A stretch of 64,000 nt of DNA, from NCBI RefSeq assembly GCF_041729615.1, contig NZ_CP154874.1, positions 3,105,001-3,169,000 of the forward strand, written 5' to 3'. A program made the translations under genes and the position numbers. The notes beneath the pieces are model-generated. The model made no database searches and was not told the origin of the DNA. It was given only the letters and a program-made list of their open reading frames with translations. Source of the stretch: Pseudomonas alcaligenes. GTDB taxonomy: Bacteria > Pseudomonadota > Gammaproteobacteria > Pseudomonadales > Pseudomonadaceae. How positions within the stretch are numbered: the stretch's first letter is position 1; the number at the start of each line of letters is the position of its first letter. Positions 21,733 to 32,690 of the stretch are shown in pieces.

Positions 21733-22368
21733 ATGCTGACCATCGCGCTGTCCAAGGGCCGCATCCTCGACGACACCCTGCCGCTGCTCGCCGCAGCCGG
21801 CATCGAGCCGACCGAGAATCCGGAGAAGAGCCGCAAGCTGATCATCCCCACCACCCAGGATGACGTGCAGCTGCTGATCGTGCGCGCCACCGACGTGCCG
21901 ACCTATGTCGAGCATGGCGCCGCCGACCTCGGCGTTGCCGGCAAGGACGTGCTGATGGAGTACGGCGGCCAGGGCCTGTACGAGCCGCTGGACCTGCAGA
22001 TCGCCAACTGCAAGCTGATGACTGCCGGCAAGGTCGGCGCGCCGGAGCCCAAGGGCCGCCTGCGCGTGGCCACCAAGTTCGTCAACGTAGCCAAGCGCTA
22101 TTACGCCGAGCAGGGCCGTCAGGTCGATATCATCAAGCTGTACGGCTCCATGGAGCTGGCGCCGCTGGTCGGCCTGGCCGACAAGATCATCGACGTGGTC
22201 GACACCGGCAACACCCTGCGCGCCAATGGCCTGGAGCCCCAGGAGCTGATCGCCCACATCAGTTCGCGGCTGATCGTCAACAAGGCCTCGATGAAGATGC
22301 AGCACGGTCGCATCCAGGCGCTGATCGATACCCTGCGGGGCGCCGTCGAGGCGCGACACCGCAGCTGA
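21733..22368 (+). CDS. hisG: ATP phosphoribosyltransferase, short form
   Basis: HisG condenses ATP and PRPP in the first step of histidine synthesis. The 211-residue length shows the short HisG-S form, which lacks the C-terminal regulatory domain and needs HisZ for activity and feedback control. HisZ is not in this window. The motif [19 protein letters not shown] is typical. Two inverted repeats lie between it and hisD. Confidence 0.97.
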   Translation: MLTIALSKGRILDDTLPLLAAAGIEPTENPEKSRKLIIPTTQDDVQLLIVRATDVPTYVEHGAADLGVAGKDVLMEYGGQGLYEPLDLQIANCKLMTAGKVGAPEPKGRLRVATKFVNVAKRYYAEQGRQVDIIKLYGSMELAPLVGLADKIIDVVDTGNTLRANGLEPQELIAHISSRLIVNKASMKMQHGRIQALIDTLRGAVEARHRS

Positions 22369-22377
22369 TACCACCTC

Positions 22378-22398
22378 GATGCGGTGTTACGCCGCATC
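22378..22398 (+). other. stem-loop just after hisG
   Basis: GATGCGG and CCGCATC form a 7-bp perfect stem around a 7-base loop, 10 bases after the hisG stop. There is no T-tract, so it is not a standard terminator. Confidence 0.5.
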
Positions 22399-22424
22399 TG
22401 CCTATCCGTGTCATAGCCAGAATT

Positions 22425-22469
22425 CTCAGGTGCCCGCGCGGAGCGGCTGGTACTCTACGGGCGCCTGAG
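22425..22469 (+). promoter_or_regulatory. 12-bp inverted repeat in the hisD leader
   Basis: CTCAGGTGCCCG (22425-22436) pairs with CGGGCGCCTGAG (22458-22469) over 12 positions with a single G-T wobble, around a 21-base loop. It ends 24 bases before the hisD ATG. It could be an RNA structure in the hisG-hisD junction or a paired operator. The function is unknown to me. Confidence 0.5.
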
Positions 22470-22493
22470 CAATAGCCAAACATGAGGCCCGCT

Positions 22494-23804
22494 ATGACCG
22501 CTCCCGTTGCCATCCGCCGACTCGATGCCGCTGACCAGGACTTCGCCAGGCACCTGGATCATCTGCTGAGCTGGGAAAGCGTGTCCGACGACGCGGTCAA
22601 CCAGCGCGTGCTGGACATCATCCAGGCCGTGCGCGAGCGCGGCGACGCCGCCGTGGTGGAGTTCACCCAGCGTTTCGACGGCGTCGAGGCGCAGTCCATG
22701 GCCGAGCTGATCCTGCCGCGCGCGCGCCTGGAACTGGCCCTGACCCGCATCAGCGCCGAGCAGCGCAGTGCCCTGGAAAAGGCCGCCGAGCGCGTGCGCC
22801 TGTACCACGAGCGGCAGAAGCAGGATTCCTGGAGCTACACCGAGGCCGACGGCACCGTGCTGGGGCAGAAGGTCACCCCGCTGGACCGCGCCGGCCTCTA
22901 CGTGCCGGGCGGTAAGGCCTCGTACCCCTCGTCGGTGCTGATGAACGCCATCCCGGCCAAGGTCGCCGGCGTGCCGGAAGTGGTGATGGTGGTGCCGACC
23001 CCGCGTGGCGAGGTCAACGAGATCGTCCTCGCCGCCGCCTGCATCGCTGGCGTCGACCGCGTGTTCACCATCGGCGGCGCCCAGGCCGTGGCCGCGCTGG
23101 CCTATGGCACCGAGAGCGTGCCGCCGGTCGATAAAATCGTCGGGCCCGGCAATATCTACGTGGCCACCGCCAAGCGCCATGTGTTCGGCAAGGTCGGCAT
23201 CGACATGATCGCCGGGCCGTCGGAAATCCTGGTGGTCTGCGACGGCCAGACCGATCCGGACTGGATCGCCATGGACCTGTTCTCCCAGGCCGAGCACGAC
23301 GAGGACGCCCAGGCCATCCTGGTCAGCCCGGACGCCGCCTTCCTCGACCGCGTGGCCGAGAGCATCGCCCGGCTGCTGCCGACCCTGGAGCGCGAGTCCA
23401 TCGCCCGCACCTCCATGGAAGGCCGCGGCGCGCTGATCCAGGTCGCCGACATGGCCCAGGCCATCGAAGTGGCCAACCGTATCGCCCCGGAGCACCTGGA
23501 GCTGTCGGTGGCCAACCCCGAGCAGTACCTGCCGCAGATCCGCCACGCCGGCGCCATCTTCATGGGGCGCTATACGGCCGAGGCCCTGGGCGACTACTGC
23601 GCCGGCCCCAACCACGTGCTGCCGACCTCCGGCACCGCGCGCTTCTCCTCGCCGCTGGGCGTGTATGACTTCCAGAAGCGCTCGTCGATCATCCACTGCT
23701 CGGCCGAAGGCGCCTCCGAGCTGGGCAAGGTCGCCTCGGTGCTGGCCCGTGGCGAGTCGCTGACCGCCCACGCGCGCAGCGCCGAGTACCGCATCAAGAA
23801 CTGA
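22494..23804 (+). CDS. hisD: histidinol dehydrogenase
   Basis: HisD oxidises histidinol to histidine in two NAD-dependent steps. The 436-residue protein has the family signature around [12 protein letters not shown] and the catalytic pair in APEHLEL, plus the C-terminal zinc-site region [14 protein letters not shown] chose the ATG giving MTAPVAIRR, with GAGG six bases upstream. An ATG four codons earlier has no comparable site. It is 66 bases before hisC. Confidence 0.97.
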   Translation: MTAPVAIRRLDAADQDFARHLDHLLSWESVSDDAVNQRVLDIIQAVRERGDAAVVEFTQRFDGVEAQSMAELILPRARLELALTRISAEQRSALEKAAERVRLYHERQKQDSWSYTEADGTVLGQKVTPLDRAGLYVPGGKASYPSSVLMNAIPAKVAGVPEVVMVVPTPRGEVNEIVLAAACIAGVDRVFTIGGAQAVAALAYGTESVPPVDKIVGPGNIYVATAKRHVFGKVGIDMIAGPSEILVVCDGQTDPDWIAMDLFSQAEHDEDAQAILVSPDAAFLDRVAESIARLLPTLERESIARTSMEGRGALIQVADMAQAIEVANRIAPEHLELSVANPEQYLPQIRHAGAIFMGRYTAEALGDYCAGPNHVLPTSGTARFSSPLGVYDFQKRSSIIHCSAEGASELGKVASVLARGESLTAHARSAEYRIKN

Positions 23805-23869
23805 ATTTCGCAGGCGCGCCGTGCGCGCCTCACTCAAGAATCGAACCGATTACGAGGAGAGAAGGGCAG

Positions 23870-24925
23870 ATGAGCAAGTTCTGGAGCCCCTTCGTCAAGG
23901 ACCTGGTGCCCTACGTGCCGGGCGAGCAGCCCAAGCTGGCCAAGCTGGTCAAGCTCAACACCAACGAGAACCCATACGGCCCGTCGCCCAAGGCGATCGC
24001 CGCCATGCAGGCCGAGCTGGGCGACAGCCTGCGCCTGTACCCGGACCCCAACAGCGATCGCCTCAAGCAGGCGGTAGCCGACTACTACGGGGTGAGCAGC
24101 GCCCAGGTATTCGTCGGCAACGGCTCCGACGAGGTGCTGGCGCATGCCTTCCACGGTCTGTTCCAGCATGGCAAGCCGCTGCTATTTCCGGACGTGACCT
24201 ACAGCTTCTACCCGGTCTACTGCGGCCTGTACGGCATCCCCTACGAGGCGCTGGCGCTGGACGAGCAGTTCCAGATCCGCGTCGAGGACTACGCGCGGCC
24301 CAATGGCGGCATCATCTTTCCCAATCCCAACGCGCCGACCGGCTGCCTGCTGGCGCTGGAGGCCATCGAACAGATGCTCAAGGCCAGCCCGGACAGCGTG
24401 GTGGTGGTGGACGAGGCCTACGTCGACTTCGGCGGCGAGACGGCGATCAAGCTGGTCGATCGCTACCCGAACCTGCTGGTGACCCAGACCCTGTCCAAGT
24501 CGCGCTCGCTGGCCGGGCTGCGGGTCGGCATCGCGGTCGGTCATCCGGACCTGATCGAGGCGCTGGAGCGGATCAAGAACAGCTTCAACTCCTACCCGCT
24601 GGACCGCATGGCCATCGCCGGCGCGGCGGCGGCCTTCGAGGACGAGGACTACTTCCGCGCAACCTGCCAGAAGGTGATCGACAGCCGCGAGGCGGTGGTC
24701 GCCGGCCTGCAGCGCCTGGGTTTCGAGGTGCTGCCCTCGGCGGCCAACTTCGTCTTCGCCCGCCACCCGCAGAAGGATGCGGCGACCCTGGCCGCCGGTC
24801 TGCGCGAGCAGGGCGTGATCGTGCGCCACTTCAAGCAGGCGCGCATCGCCCAGTTCCTGCGCATCACCATCGGCACCACCGAGCAGAACCAGGCGTTGCT
24901 CGACGCCCTCGGGCCGCTGGTCTGA
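23870..24925 (+). CDS. hisC: histidinol-phosphate aminotransferase
   Basis: HisC is the PLP-dependent transaminase that makes histidinol phosphate. The 351-residue protein has the fold-type I lysine in [12 protein letters not shown] (K210) and the PLP-contact motif [12 protein letters not shown]. The start ATG follows a purine-rich ribosome site (GAGGAGAGAAGGG). P. aeruginosa has two hisC copies, and this would be the hisC1 position. A bidirectional terminator follows. Confidence 0.97.
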   Translation: MSKFWSPFVKDLVPYVPGEQPKLAKLVKLNTNENPYGPSPKAIAAMQAELGDSLRLYPDPNSDRLKQAVADYYGVSSAQVFVGNGSDEVLAHAFHGLFQHGKPLLFPDVTYSFYPVYCGLYGIPYEALALDEQFQIRVEDYARPNGGIIFPNPNAPTGCLLALEAIEQMLKASPDSVVVVDEAYVDFGGETAIKLVDRYPNLLVTQTLSKSRSLAGLRVGIAVGHPDLIEALERIKNSFNSYPLDRMAIAGAAAAFEDEDYFRATCQKVIDSREAVVAGLQRLGFEVLPSAANFVFARHPQKDAATLAAGLREQGVIVRHFKQARIAQFLRITIGTTEQNQALLDALGPLV

Positions 24926-24930
24926 GCCCA

Positions 24931-24960
24931 TGAAAAAGGCGCCCGCGGGCGCCTTTTTCA
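24931..24960. terminator. bidirectional terminator between hisC and algW
   Basis: A-tract, perfect palindrome GGCGCCCGCGGGCGCC, T-tract. It lies between convergent hisC and algW and can serve both. Confidence 0.92.
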
Positions 24961-24962
24961 TT

Positions 24963-26108
<1,146 letters not shown>

Positions 26109-26161
26109 CGGGGGTAATCCTGAGGGTTGTCGGGGCGGACCGCGCCCCTTAAGGTGGCGGC

Positions 26162-26167
26162 ATTATA
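26162..26167 (-). promoter_or_regulatory. possible algW -10 element
   Basis: The reverse strand reads TATAAT, 54 bases before the algW ATG. No good -35 is visible at 16-18 bases. On the forward strand the same bases give TTATAG and could also serve the divergent Nif3-family gene. Confidence 0.3.
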
Positions 26168-26219
26168 GAGGGGCGCCGCTGCGGATAGCAGTGCCTGCAA
26201 CAGCTTGTGAGGAATAACC

Positions 26220-26978
26220 ATGGCCATCGCCCTGCGTACCCTGGTCGAAGAGGCCGACCGCTACCTGAATGCCCAGCGCATCGCCGACTACTGCCCCAAC
26301 GGCCTGCAGGTCGAGGGCCGCCCGCAGGTGCGGCGCATCGTCAGCGGCGTCACCGCCAGCCAGGCGTTGCTGGATGCCGCGGTGGAGGCCGAGGCCGACG
26401 TGGTGCTGGTGCACCACGGCTACTTCTGGAAAGGCGAGGACGCCTGCATCACCGGCATGAAGCGCCGCCGCCTGCAGACCCTGCTGGGAAACGACATCAG
26501 CCTGCTGGCCTATCACCTGCCGCTGGACCTGCACCCGGAAGTCGGCAACAACGTGCAGCTGGCGCGCCAGCTGGACATCACGGTCGAGGGGCCGCTCGAT
26601 CCGGACAATCCCAAGGTGGTCGGCCTGCTCGGCTCGCTGGCCGAGCCCATGAGCGCCCGCGACTTCGCCCGCCGGGTGCAGGAAGTGCTGGGGCGCGAGC
26701 CGCTGCTGGTGGAAGGCCAGGGCATGGTGCGCCGGGTCGGCTGGTGCACCGGCGGTGGCCAGGGTTATATCGACCAGGCCATCGCCGCCGGGGTCGATCT
26801 GTTCCTCACCGGCGAAGCCTCCGAACAGACCTTCCACAGCGCCCGCGAGAACGGTGTCGGCTTCATCGCCGCCGGCCATCACGCCACCGAGCGCTATGGC
26901 GTACAGGCCCTGGGCGATTACCTGGCGCGGCGCTTCGCCATCGAGCATCTGTTCATCGACTGCCCCAACCCGGTCTGA
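26220..26978 (+). CDS. Nif3-like dinuclear metal centre protein (YbgI family)
   Basis: This is a 252-residue Nif3/YbgI family protein, also described as a GTP cyclohydrolase 1 type 2 homolog. These proteins form toroid hexamers with a two-metal site and no settled function. Metal-binding residues are visible as VLVHHGYFW (H65, H66) and the late AAGHHATERYG motif. A good ribosome site, GAGGAATAACC, precedes the ATG. It stands alone between algW and cysD. In P. aeruginosa, mltB1 lies in this neighbourhood but is absent here. Confidence 0.92.
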   Translation: MAIALRTLVEEADRYLNAQRIADYCPNGLQVEGRPQVRRIVSGVTASQALLDAAVEAEADVVLVHHGYFWKGEDACITGMKRRRLQTLLGNDISLLAYHLPLDLHPEVGNNVQLARQLDITVEGPLDPDNPKVVGLLGSLAEPMSARDFARRVQEVLGREPLLVEGQGMVRRVGWCTGGGQGYIDQAIAAGVDLFLTGEASEQTFHSARENGVGFIAAGHHATERYGVQALGDYLARRFAIEHLFIDCPNPV

Positions 26979-26995
26979 ACTAGCGGACATATGCC

Positions 26996-27012
26996 TAGAT
27001 CGTTTCGATCTA
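26996..27012. promoter_or_regulatory. 17-bp palindrome upstream of cysD
   Basis: TAGATCG and CGATCTA flank a TTT centre, a perfect 7-3-7 inverted repeat 88 bases before the cysD ATG. Size and place suit a dimeric repressor or activator site. I do not recognise the binding protein, and the sequence does not look like the usual loose CysB sites. Confidence 0.45.
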
Positions 27013-27099
27013 ACAGCCTGTCTCAATAGAAGAGAGCGCTGTGCTAGAGTGCGCGCTCGTCCACGGCCCGCGGCCGTCCATCCCTGATCGTGATTAGCC

Positions 27100-28017
27100 A
27101 TGCTCGACAAACTGACGCACCTGAAACAGCTCGAGGCGGAAAGCATCCACATCATCCGTGAAGTGGCCGCCGAGTTCGACAACCCGGTGATGCTGTACTC
27201 CATCGGTAAAGATTCCGCCGTGATGCTGCACCTCGCGCGCAAGGCCTTCTTCCCCGGCAAGCTGCCGTTCCCGGTGCTGCACGTCGATACCCGCTGGAAG
27301 TTCCAGGAGATGTATCGCTTCCGCGAGAAGATGGTCAGTGACTACGGTCTGGACCTGCTCACCCACATCAACCCCGATGGCGTGGCGCAGGACATGAACC
27401 CCTTCACCTACGGCAGTGCCAAGCACACCGACGTGATGAAGACCGAGGGCCTCAAGCAGGCGCTGGACAAGTACGGCTTCGACGCCGCCTTCGGTGGCGC
27501 GCGCCGCGACGAAGAGAAATCCCGCGCCAAGGAGCGCGTGTATTCCTTCCGCGACAGCAAGCACCGCTGGGACCCGAAGAACCAGCGTCCCGAGCTGTGG
27601 AACGTGTACAACGGCAAGGTCAAGAAGGGCGAGTCGATCCGCGTGTTCCCGCTGTCCAACTGGACCGAGCTGGACATCTGGCAGTACATCTACCTGGAGC
27701 AGATCCCGATCGTGCCGCTGTACTTCGCCGCCGAGCGCGAAGTGATCGAGATGAACGGCGCGCTGATCATGATCGACGACGAGCGCATCCTGCAGTACCT
27801 GACGCCCGAGCAGAAGGCCAGCATCACCAAGAAGATGGTGCGCTTCCGCACCCTCGGCTGCTACCCGCTGACCGGCGCCGTGGAGTCCACCGCCACCACG
27901 CTGCCGGAAATCATCCAGGAAATGCTCCTGACCCGTACTTCCGAGCGCCAGGGCCGCGTGATCGACCACGACCAGGCCGGCTCGATGGAAGAAAAGAAAC
28001 GTCAGGGCTACTTCTAA
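27100..28017 (+). CDS. cysD: sulfate adenylyltransferase subunit 2
   Basis: CysD is the ATP-pyrophosphatase-family subunit that makes APS from sulfate and ATP, driven by CysN GTPase. The 305-residue protein has the PP-loop [13 protein letters not shown] near the N-terminus and the conserved [15 protein letters not shown]. It lies 12 bases before the cysN-cysC fusion, so subunit production is coupled. A perfect palindrome and a candidate TAGAGT -10 lie upstream. Confidence 0.98.
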   Translation: MLDKLTHLKQLEAESIHIIREVAAEFDNPVMLYSIGKDSAVMLHLARKAFFPGKLPFPVLHVDTRWKFQEMYRFREKMVSDYGLDLLTHINPDGVAQDMNPFTYGSAKHTDVMKTEGLKQALDKYGFDAAFGGARRDEEKSRAKERVYSFRDSKHRWDPKNQRPELWNVYNGKVKKGESIRVFPLSNWTELDIWQYIYLEQIPIVPLYFAAEREVIEMNGALIMIDDERILQYLTPEQKASITKKMVRFRTLGCYPLTGAVESTATTLPEIIQEMLLTRTSERQGRVIDHDQAGSMEEKKRQGYF

Positions 28018-28029
28018 GGATTCTGCATC

Positions 28030-29928
28030 ATGAGCCATCAATCCGATCTGATCAGCCAGGACATCCTCGCCTACCTGGCCCAGCACGAACGCAAGGAACT
28101 GCTGCGCTTCCTCACCTGCGGCAACGTCGACGACGGCAAGAGCACCCTGATCGGGCGCCTGCTGCACGACTCCAAGATGATCTACGAAGACCATCTGGAA
28201 GCCATCACCAAGGACTCCAAGAAGGTCGGCACCACCGGTGACGACGTCGACCTGGCGCTGCTGGTGGACGGCCTGCAGGCCGAGCGCGAGCAGGGCATCA
28301 CCATCGATGTGGCCTACCGCTACTTCTCGACCGCCAAGCGCAAGTTCATCATCGCCGACACCCCCGGCCATGAGCAGTACACCCGCAACATGGCCACCGG
28401 CGCCTCGACCTGCGACCTGGCCATCATCCTGATCGACGCCCGCTACGGCGTGCAGACCCAGACCAAGCGCCACAGCTTTATCGCTTCCTTGCTCGGGATT
28501 AAGCACATCGTCGTGGCCATCAACAAGATGGACCTCAAGGGCTTCGACCAGGGCGTGTTCGAGCAGATCAAGGCCGACTACCTGGCCTTCGCTGACAAGA
28601 TCAACCTCAAGCCCAGCTCGCTGCACTTCGTGCCGATGTCGGCGCTCAAGGGCGACAACGTGGTCAACCGTTCCGAGCGCTCGCCCTGGTACGACGGCCA
28701 GTCGCTGATGGAAATCCTCGAAAGCGTGGAGATTGCCGGCGACCGCAACCTCAACGACATGCGCTTCCCGGTGCAGTACGTCAATCGCCCGAACCTGAAC
28801 TTCCGCGGCTTCGCCGGCACCCTGGCCAGCGGCGTGGTGCACAAGGGCGACGAAGTGATCGCCCTGCCGTCGGGCAAGGGCAGCAAGATCAAGTCCATCG
28901 TCACCTTCGAGGGCGAGCTGGAACAGGCCGGCCCGGGCCAGGCCATCACCCTGACCCTGGAAGACGAGATCGACGTGTCGCGCGGCGACATGCTGGTGCA
29001 TGCCGACAACCGTCCGCAGGTCACCGACAGCTTCGACGCCATGCTGGTGTGGATGGCCGAGGAGCCGATGCTGCCGGGCAAGAAATACGACATCAAGCGC
29101 GCCACCAGCTACGTGCCGGGCTCGATCCCGAGCATCGTCCACCGCGTCGACGTCAATACCCTGGAGCGGGGGCCGGCCAGCAGCCTGCAGCTGAACGAGA
29201 TCGGCCGGGTCAAGGTGGCCCTGGATGCGCCCATCGCCCTCGACGGCTACGAGCACAACCGCACCACTGGCGCCTTCATCGTCATCGACCGCCTGACCAA
29301 CGGCACCGTCGGTGCCGGCATGATCATCGCCGATCCGGTCGGCGCCCAGGGCGGCGGTCACCACGGCAAGTTGGCCCACGTGTCCACCGAGGAGCGTGCC
29401 GCGCGCTTCGGCCAGCAGCCGGCCACCGTGCTGTTCTCGGGCCTGTCCGGCGCCGGCAAGAGCACCCTGGCCTATGCCGTGGAGCGCAAGCTGTTCGACA
29501 TGGGCCGTGCCGTCTATGTGCTGGATGGCCAGAACCTGCGCCACGACCTGAACAAGGGCCTGCCGCAGGACCGTGCCGGGCGTGCCGAGAACTGGCGGCG
29601 TGCCGCCCAGGTGGCCAAGCAGTTCAATGAGGCCGGCCTGCTGACCCTTGCCGCCTTCGTCGCCCCGGATGCCGAGGGCCGCGAACAGGCCAAGGCCATC
29701 GTCGGCGCCGAGCGCCTGCTCACCGTCTATGTGCAGGCCTCGCCGGCCGTGTGCCGCGAGCGCGACCCCCAGGGCCTGTATGCCGCCGGTGGCGACAACA
29801 TCCCGGGCGAGTCCTTCGCCTACGACGTGCCGCTGGATGCCGATCTGGTCATCGACACCCAGGCCATGTCGGTGGAGGAGGGCGTCAAGCAGGTGCTGGA
29901 TCTGCTGCGTAGCCGCGGCGCGATCTAA
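28030..29928 (+). CDS. cysNC: bifunctional sulfate adenylyltransferase subunit 1 / APS kinase
   Basis: This 632-residue fusion joins CysN, the GTPase of ATP sulfurylase, to CysC, the kinase that turns APS into PAPS. The GTPase motifs are GNVDDGKST (31-39), [12 protein letters not shown] and NKMD. Elongation-factor-like beta barrels follow. The APS kinase domain begins near 460, with Walker A GLSGAGKS at about 471-478 and [10 protein letters not shown] after it. Such fusions are common in pseudomonads. Two nearly identical terminators follow. Confidence 0.97.
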   Translation: MSHQSDLISQDILAYLAQHERKELLRFLTCGNVDDGKSTLIGRLLHDSKMIYEDHLEAITKDSKKVGTTGDDVDLALLVDGLQAEREQGITIDVAYRYFSTAKRKFIIADTPGHEQYTRNMATGASTCDLAIILIDARYGVQTQTKRHSFIASLLGIKHIVVAINKMDLKGFDQGVFEQIKADYLAFADKINLKPSSLHFVPMSALKGDNVVNRSERSPWYDGQSLMEILESVEIAGDRNLNDMRFPVQYVNRPNLNFRGFAGTLASGVVHKGDEVIALPSGKGSKIKSIVTFEGELEQAGPGQAITLTLEDEIDVSRGDMLVHADNRPQVTDSFDAMLVWMAEEPMLPGKKYDIKRATSYVPGSIPSIVHRVDVNTLERGPASSLQLNEIGRVKVALDAPIALDGYEHNRTTGAFIVIDRLTNGTVGAGMIIADPVGAQGGGHHGKLAHVSTEERAARFGQQPATVLFSGLSGAGKSTLAYAVERKLFDMGRAVYVLDGQNLRHDLNKGLPQDRAGRAENWRRAAQVAKQFNEAGLLTLAAFVAPDAEGREQAKAIVGAERLLTVYVQASPAVCRERDPQGLYAAGGDNIPGESFAYDVPLDADLVIDTQAMSVEEGVKQVLDLLRSRGAI

Positions 29929-29943
29929 ACCCGCCGGACCGAC

Positions 29944-29968
29944 AAGCCCCGCCATGCGGGGCTTTTTT
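29944..29968 (+). terminator. intrinsic terminator after cysNC
   Basis: AAGCCCCGC-CAT-GCGGGGCTT followed by a T-tract, 16 bases after the cysNC stop. Confidence 0.9.
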
Positions 29969-30008
29969 GTGCGCGGTCGCAGGCGGCGCATGAGCTATCG
30001 CCGCCCAT

Positions 30009-30034
30009 AAAAAAGCCCCGCCAGTGCGGGGCTT
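30009..30034 (-). terminator. intrinsic terminator after zapG
   Basis: Read on the reverse strand this is AAGCCCCGCACTGGCGGGGCTT followed by a T-tract. It has nearly the same arms as the terminator 40 bases away and serves the convergent zapG. Confidence 0.88.
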
Positions 30035-30049
30035 GTGTACGGCTGTCGA

Positions 30050-30484
30050 TCAGCGCTTGAGGCCGAAGCTCTCGTCCAGGGTGCCGGGAGCGTCCGGCTC
30101 CTTGGGCGCGTAGTCCTTGGGCGCCTCGGTGCTCTTCGGCGGGGTCAGGCGCTCGCGCGGGGCTTTCACGTCCTCGGTGTTCAGCGCGGCCAGCAGGCGC
30201 TGGCGGGTCAGTTCGTCGGCGGCCAGGCGATTGGCGCCCTCGGACAGGTGTTCCTGCACTTCCTGGTAGCTCTGGGTCAGGCGCTTGACCAGGCTGGCGG
30301 TGGTATTGAAGTGGGTCACCACCTCGTTCTGGTAGCTGTCGAAGCGCTGCTGCAGCTCGTCCAGCTGGCGCTGGGTGCGGCTGGGTGCGGCATTGGGCAG
30401 CAGGCGCGCGGCCAGGAAGCCGATGGCCACGCCGGCGAGCAGGGCGATGGCGGGCAGCAGCCAGGGGGTGAGCGATTGTTCCAC
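30050..30484 (-). CDS. zapG: YhcB/ZapG family cell-division-associated protein (DUF1043)
   Basis: This is a 144-residue DUF1043 protein with one N-terminal membrane helix at about 5-24 (PWLLPAIALLAG) and a coiled-coil segment at about 35-90 rich in Gln, Leu and Glu. In E. coli, YhcB/ZapG sits in the inner membrane and links to the divisome and envelope growth. The start is a GTG giving MEQSLTPWLL, preceded by GGAAGGA on the reverse strand. No ATG fits. Longer in-frame extensions run antisense to the next genes and are not credible. Confidence 0.88.
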   Translation of the reverse strand: MEQSLTPWLLPAIALLAGVAIGFLAARLLPNAAPSRTQRQLDELQQRFDSYQNEVVTHFNTTASLVKRLTQSYQEVQEHLSEGANRLAADELTRQRLLAALNTEDVKAPRERLTPPKSTEAPKDYAPKEPDAPGTLDESFGLKR

Positions 30485-30619
30485 GAGTCCTTCCTCTGAA
30501 AGCGGCTTTGTTTTACGGTAGCGGCTCTCGCCGGCGCTGTATACCGCGGCAAAGCCCTGTTGTGCGATGTGCCTAACCAAGACGTGTCGACCCCGCCCGG
30601 GGTCACGGAGTTCCCGCTG

Positions 30620-31249
30620 TTGATCCGCGAAACCCCTCTTGCCATCGACGGCCCCTGCGGCCCGCTCGAGGCCCTCTGCTGTGAAGTGCCGGACGCCCGT
30701 GGCGTCGCCCTGATCTGCCATCCCAACCCGGTGCAGGGGGGCACCATGCTCAACAAGGTGGTCTCCACCCTGCAGCGCGCCGTGCGCGACATGGGCTACC
30801 ACACCCTGCGCTTCAACTACCGCGGTGTCGGCGCCAGTGCCGGCAGCCATGACATGGGCAGCGGCGAAGTCGACGATGCCGAGGCCGTGGCGCACTGGCT
30901 GCGCGGGCAATACCCCGGGCTGCCGCTGACCCTGCTCGGTTTCTCCTTCGGTGGCTTCGTCGCCGGTGCCCTGGCCGGGCGCCTGGAAGACCAGGGTGTG
31001 GCCATTGCCAGGCTGTTCATGGTGGCACCGGCCGTGCATCGCCTGCAGGCGCCCGAACATCTGCCGCAGGGCGGCGAGCTGGTGGTGATCCAACCCGACC
31101 AGGATGAAGTCATCGCCCCCGAGGACGTCTATGCCTGGTCCGCGGGGCTGGCGCGTGCCCATGAGCTGCTGAAAGTGGCAGAATGCGGCCACTTTTTTCA
31201 CGGCAAGTTGCCCGAGCTGAAAGACCTGGTGCAGCCCCGTATCCAATAA
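30620..31249 (+). CDS. alpha/beta hydrolase
   Basis: This is a serine hydrolase of the alpha/beta fold, 209 residues from the TTG giving MLIRETPLAI. It has the oxyanion-loop region CHPNPVQGGTM, the nucleophile elbow GFSFGG with S110, and a late histidine in AECGHFFHG. Together these are a plausible Ser-Asp-His triad. The length and HPxPxxGGxM motif fit the small YfbB/alpha-beta hydrolase group found beside trpS in pseudomonads. The start is uncertain. TTG at 30560 and GTG at 30569 would add 20 and 17 residues, while GGAG at 30607-30610 favours the shorter form. The substrate is unknown. trpS follows after 18 bases. Confidence 0.85.
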   Translation: MIRETPLAIDGPCGPLEALCCEVPDARGVALICHPNPVQGGTMLNKVVSTLQRAVRDMGYHTLRFNYRGVGASAGSHDMGSGEVDDAEAVAHWLRGQYPGLPLTLLGFSFGGFVAGALAGRLEDQGVAIARLFMVAPAVHRLQAPEHLPQGGELVVIQPDQDEVIAPEDVYAWSAGLARAHELLKVAECGHFFHGKLPELKDLVQPRIQ

Positions 31250-31267
31250 GTTGAAGCGAATACCCAG

Positions 31268-32614
31268 ATGACCACCCGTATCCTCACCGGTATCACCACC
31301 ACCGGCACCCCGCACCTGGGCAACTACGCCGGCGCCATCCGCCCGGCCATAGTCGCCAGCCGCGCCGCCGACGCCGATTCCTTCTATTTCCTCGCCGACT
31401 ACCACGCGCTGATCAAGTGCGACGACCCGGCGCGCATCCAGCGCTCGCGCCTGGAGATCGCCGCCACCTGGCTGGCGCTGGGCCTGGATACCGACAAGGC
31501 GACCTTCTATCGCCAGTCCGATATCCCCGAGATCCCCGAGCTGTGCTGGCTGCTCACCTGCGTCGCCGGCAAGGGCCTGCTCAACCGCGCCCATGCCTAC
31601 AAGGCGTCGGTGGACAAGAACGTCGAGGCCGGCGAAGACCCGGACGCCGGCATCACCATGGGCCTGTTCAGCTACCCGGTGCTGATGGCGGCGGACATTC
31701 TGATGTTCAACGCGCACAAGGTGCCGGTCGGCCGCGACCAGATCCAGCACGTGGAAATGGCGCGCGACATCGGCCAGCGCTTCAACCATCTGTTTGGTGC
31801 CGGCCGCGAGCTGTTCACCCTGCCCGAGGCGGTGATCGAGGAGGAGGTGGCGACCCTGCCCGGCCTCGACGGGCGCAAGATGAGCAAGAGCTACGACAAC
31901 ACCATCCCGCTGTTCGGCACGGCCAAGCAGCTGAAGGACGCCATCGCCCGCATCGTCACCGACTCCAAGCTGCCGGGCGAGCCCAAGGATGTCGACGGCT
32001 CGCACCTGTTCACCCTGTACCAGGCCTTCGCCAGCCAGGCGCAGCAGGCCGAGTTCCGTGCCGAGCTGGAAGGCGGCCTGGCCTGGGGCGAGGCGAAGAA
32101 CCGCCTGTACCAGCTGCTGGAGAACGAGCTGGGCGAGGCGCGCGAGCGCTACAACGCGCTGATCGCTAGGCCCGCCGACCTGGAGGACATCCTCCTGGCC
32201 GGCGCGGCCAAGGCGCGCAGGATCGCCACCCCCTTCCTCGGTGAGCTGCGTGAGGCGGTGGGCCTGCGCTCGTTCCGCGAGCAGGTGCAGGTCGCCGCTG
32301 GCGAGAAGAAGAAGGCCGCCAAAAGCGCGCGCTTCGTCAGCTTCCGCGACGACGACGGCAGCTTCCGCTTCCGCCTGCTGGATGCTTCGGGCGAGCAGCT
32401 GCTGCTGTCGAAATCCTTCGCCGATGGCAAGGCCGCCGGCCAGGCCAGCAAGGCCCTGCAGTCCGGCGCCGAGCTGGATGTGCGCAGCGAGGGGCTGAGC
32501 TTCTCGGTGTGGCTGGGCGACGAGCAGATCGGTGACAGCCCGGCCTTTGCCGATGACGGCGCGCTGCAACAGGCCATCGCCCGCCTGCACGAGGCGCTCG
32601 CCCCGCAGGAGTGA
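31268..32614 (+). CDS. trpS: tryptophanyl-tRNA synthetase with C-terminal extension
   Basis: TrpS charges tRNA-Trp. The class I core has the HIGH-type motif TPHLGNY at 14-20 and KMSKS at 204-208. At 448 residues it is about 110 longer than the usual bacterial enzyme of about 335. The extra C-terminal part begins after a Lys-rich linker near 345 and reads like a UPF0339 (DUF1508) domain. Its pattern is [12 protein letters not shown], then [12 protein letters not shown] and a helix, with a weaker second repeat. That identification is mine by eye. A terminator follows. Confidence 0.96.
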   Translation: MTTRILTGITTTGTPHLGNYAGAIRPAIVASRAADADSFYFLADYHALIKCDDPARIQRSRLEIAATWLALGLDTDKATFYRQSDIPEIPELCWLLTCVAGKGLLNRAHAYKASVDKNVEAGEDPDAGITMGLFSYPVLMAADILMFNAHKVPVGRDQIQHVEMARDIGQRFNHLFGAGRELFTLPEAVIEEEVATLPGLDGRKMSKSYDNTIPLFGTAKQLKDAIARIVTDSKLPGEPKDVDGSHLFTLYQAFASQAQQAEFRAELEGGLAWGEAKNRLYQLLENELGEARERYNALIARPADLEDILLAGAAKARRIATPFLGELREAVGLRSFREQVQVAAGEKKKAAKSARFVSFRDDDGSFRFRLLDASGEQLLLSKSFADGKAAGQASKALQSGAELDVRSEGLSFSVWLGDEQIGDSPAFADDGALQQAIARLHEALAPQE

Positions 32615-32638
32615 GGCGCACGGCACGATTGCCAAGCC

Positions 32639-32672
32639 ACGGGGCCGTCGCTAAAGTGACCGCCCCGTTTTT
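32639..32672 (+). terminator. intrinsic terminator after trpS
   Basis: ACGGGGC and GCCCCGT form the outer stem, GTC/GAC continue it inside after one-base mismatches, and a T-tract follows. It lies between trpS and zapE. Confidence 0.75.
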
Positions 32673-32690
32673 GTTACCGAAGTTCCCAGC

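Noticed and set aside
27094..29991. A 965-codon open frame on the reverse strand opposite cysD and cysNC
   Set aside because: It is antisense to two clearly recognised genes, has no family-like sequence, and is the usual by-product of GC-rich codon use. Similar long antisense frames lie opposite rng, yhdP, hisD, trpS, petB and the dcw genes.
30485..32635. Long upstream extension of the zapG frame
   Set aside because: It runs antisense through the hydrolase and trpS. The GTG at 30484 with GGAAGGA gives a protein of correct family length and a proper membrane anchor.
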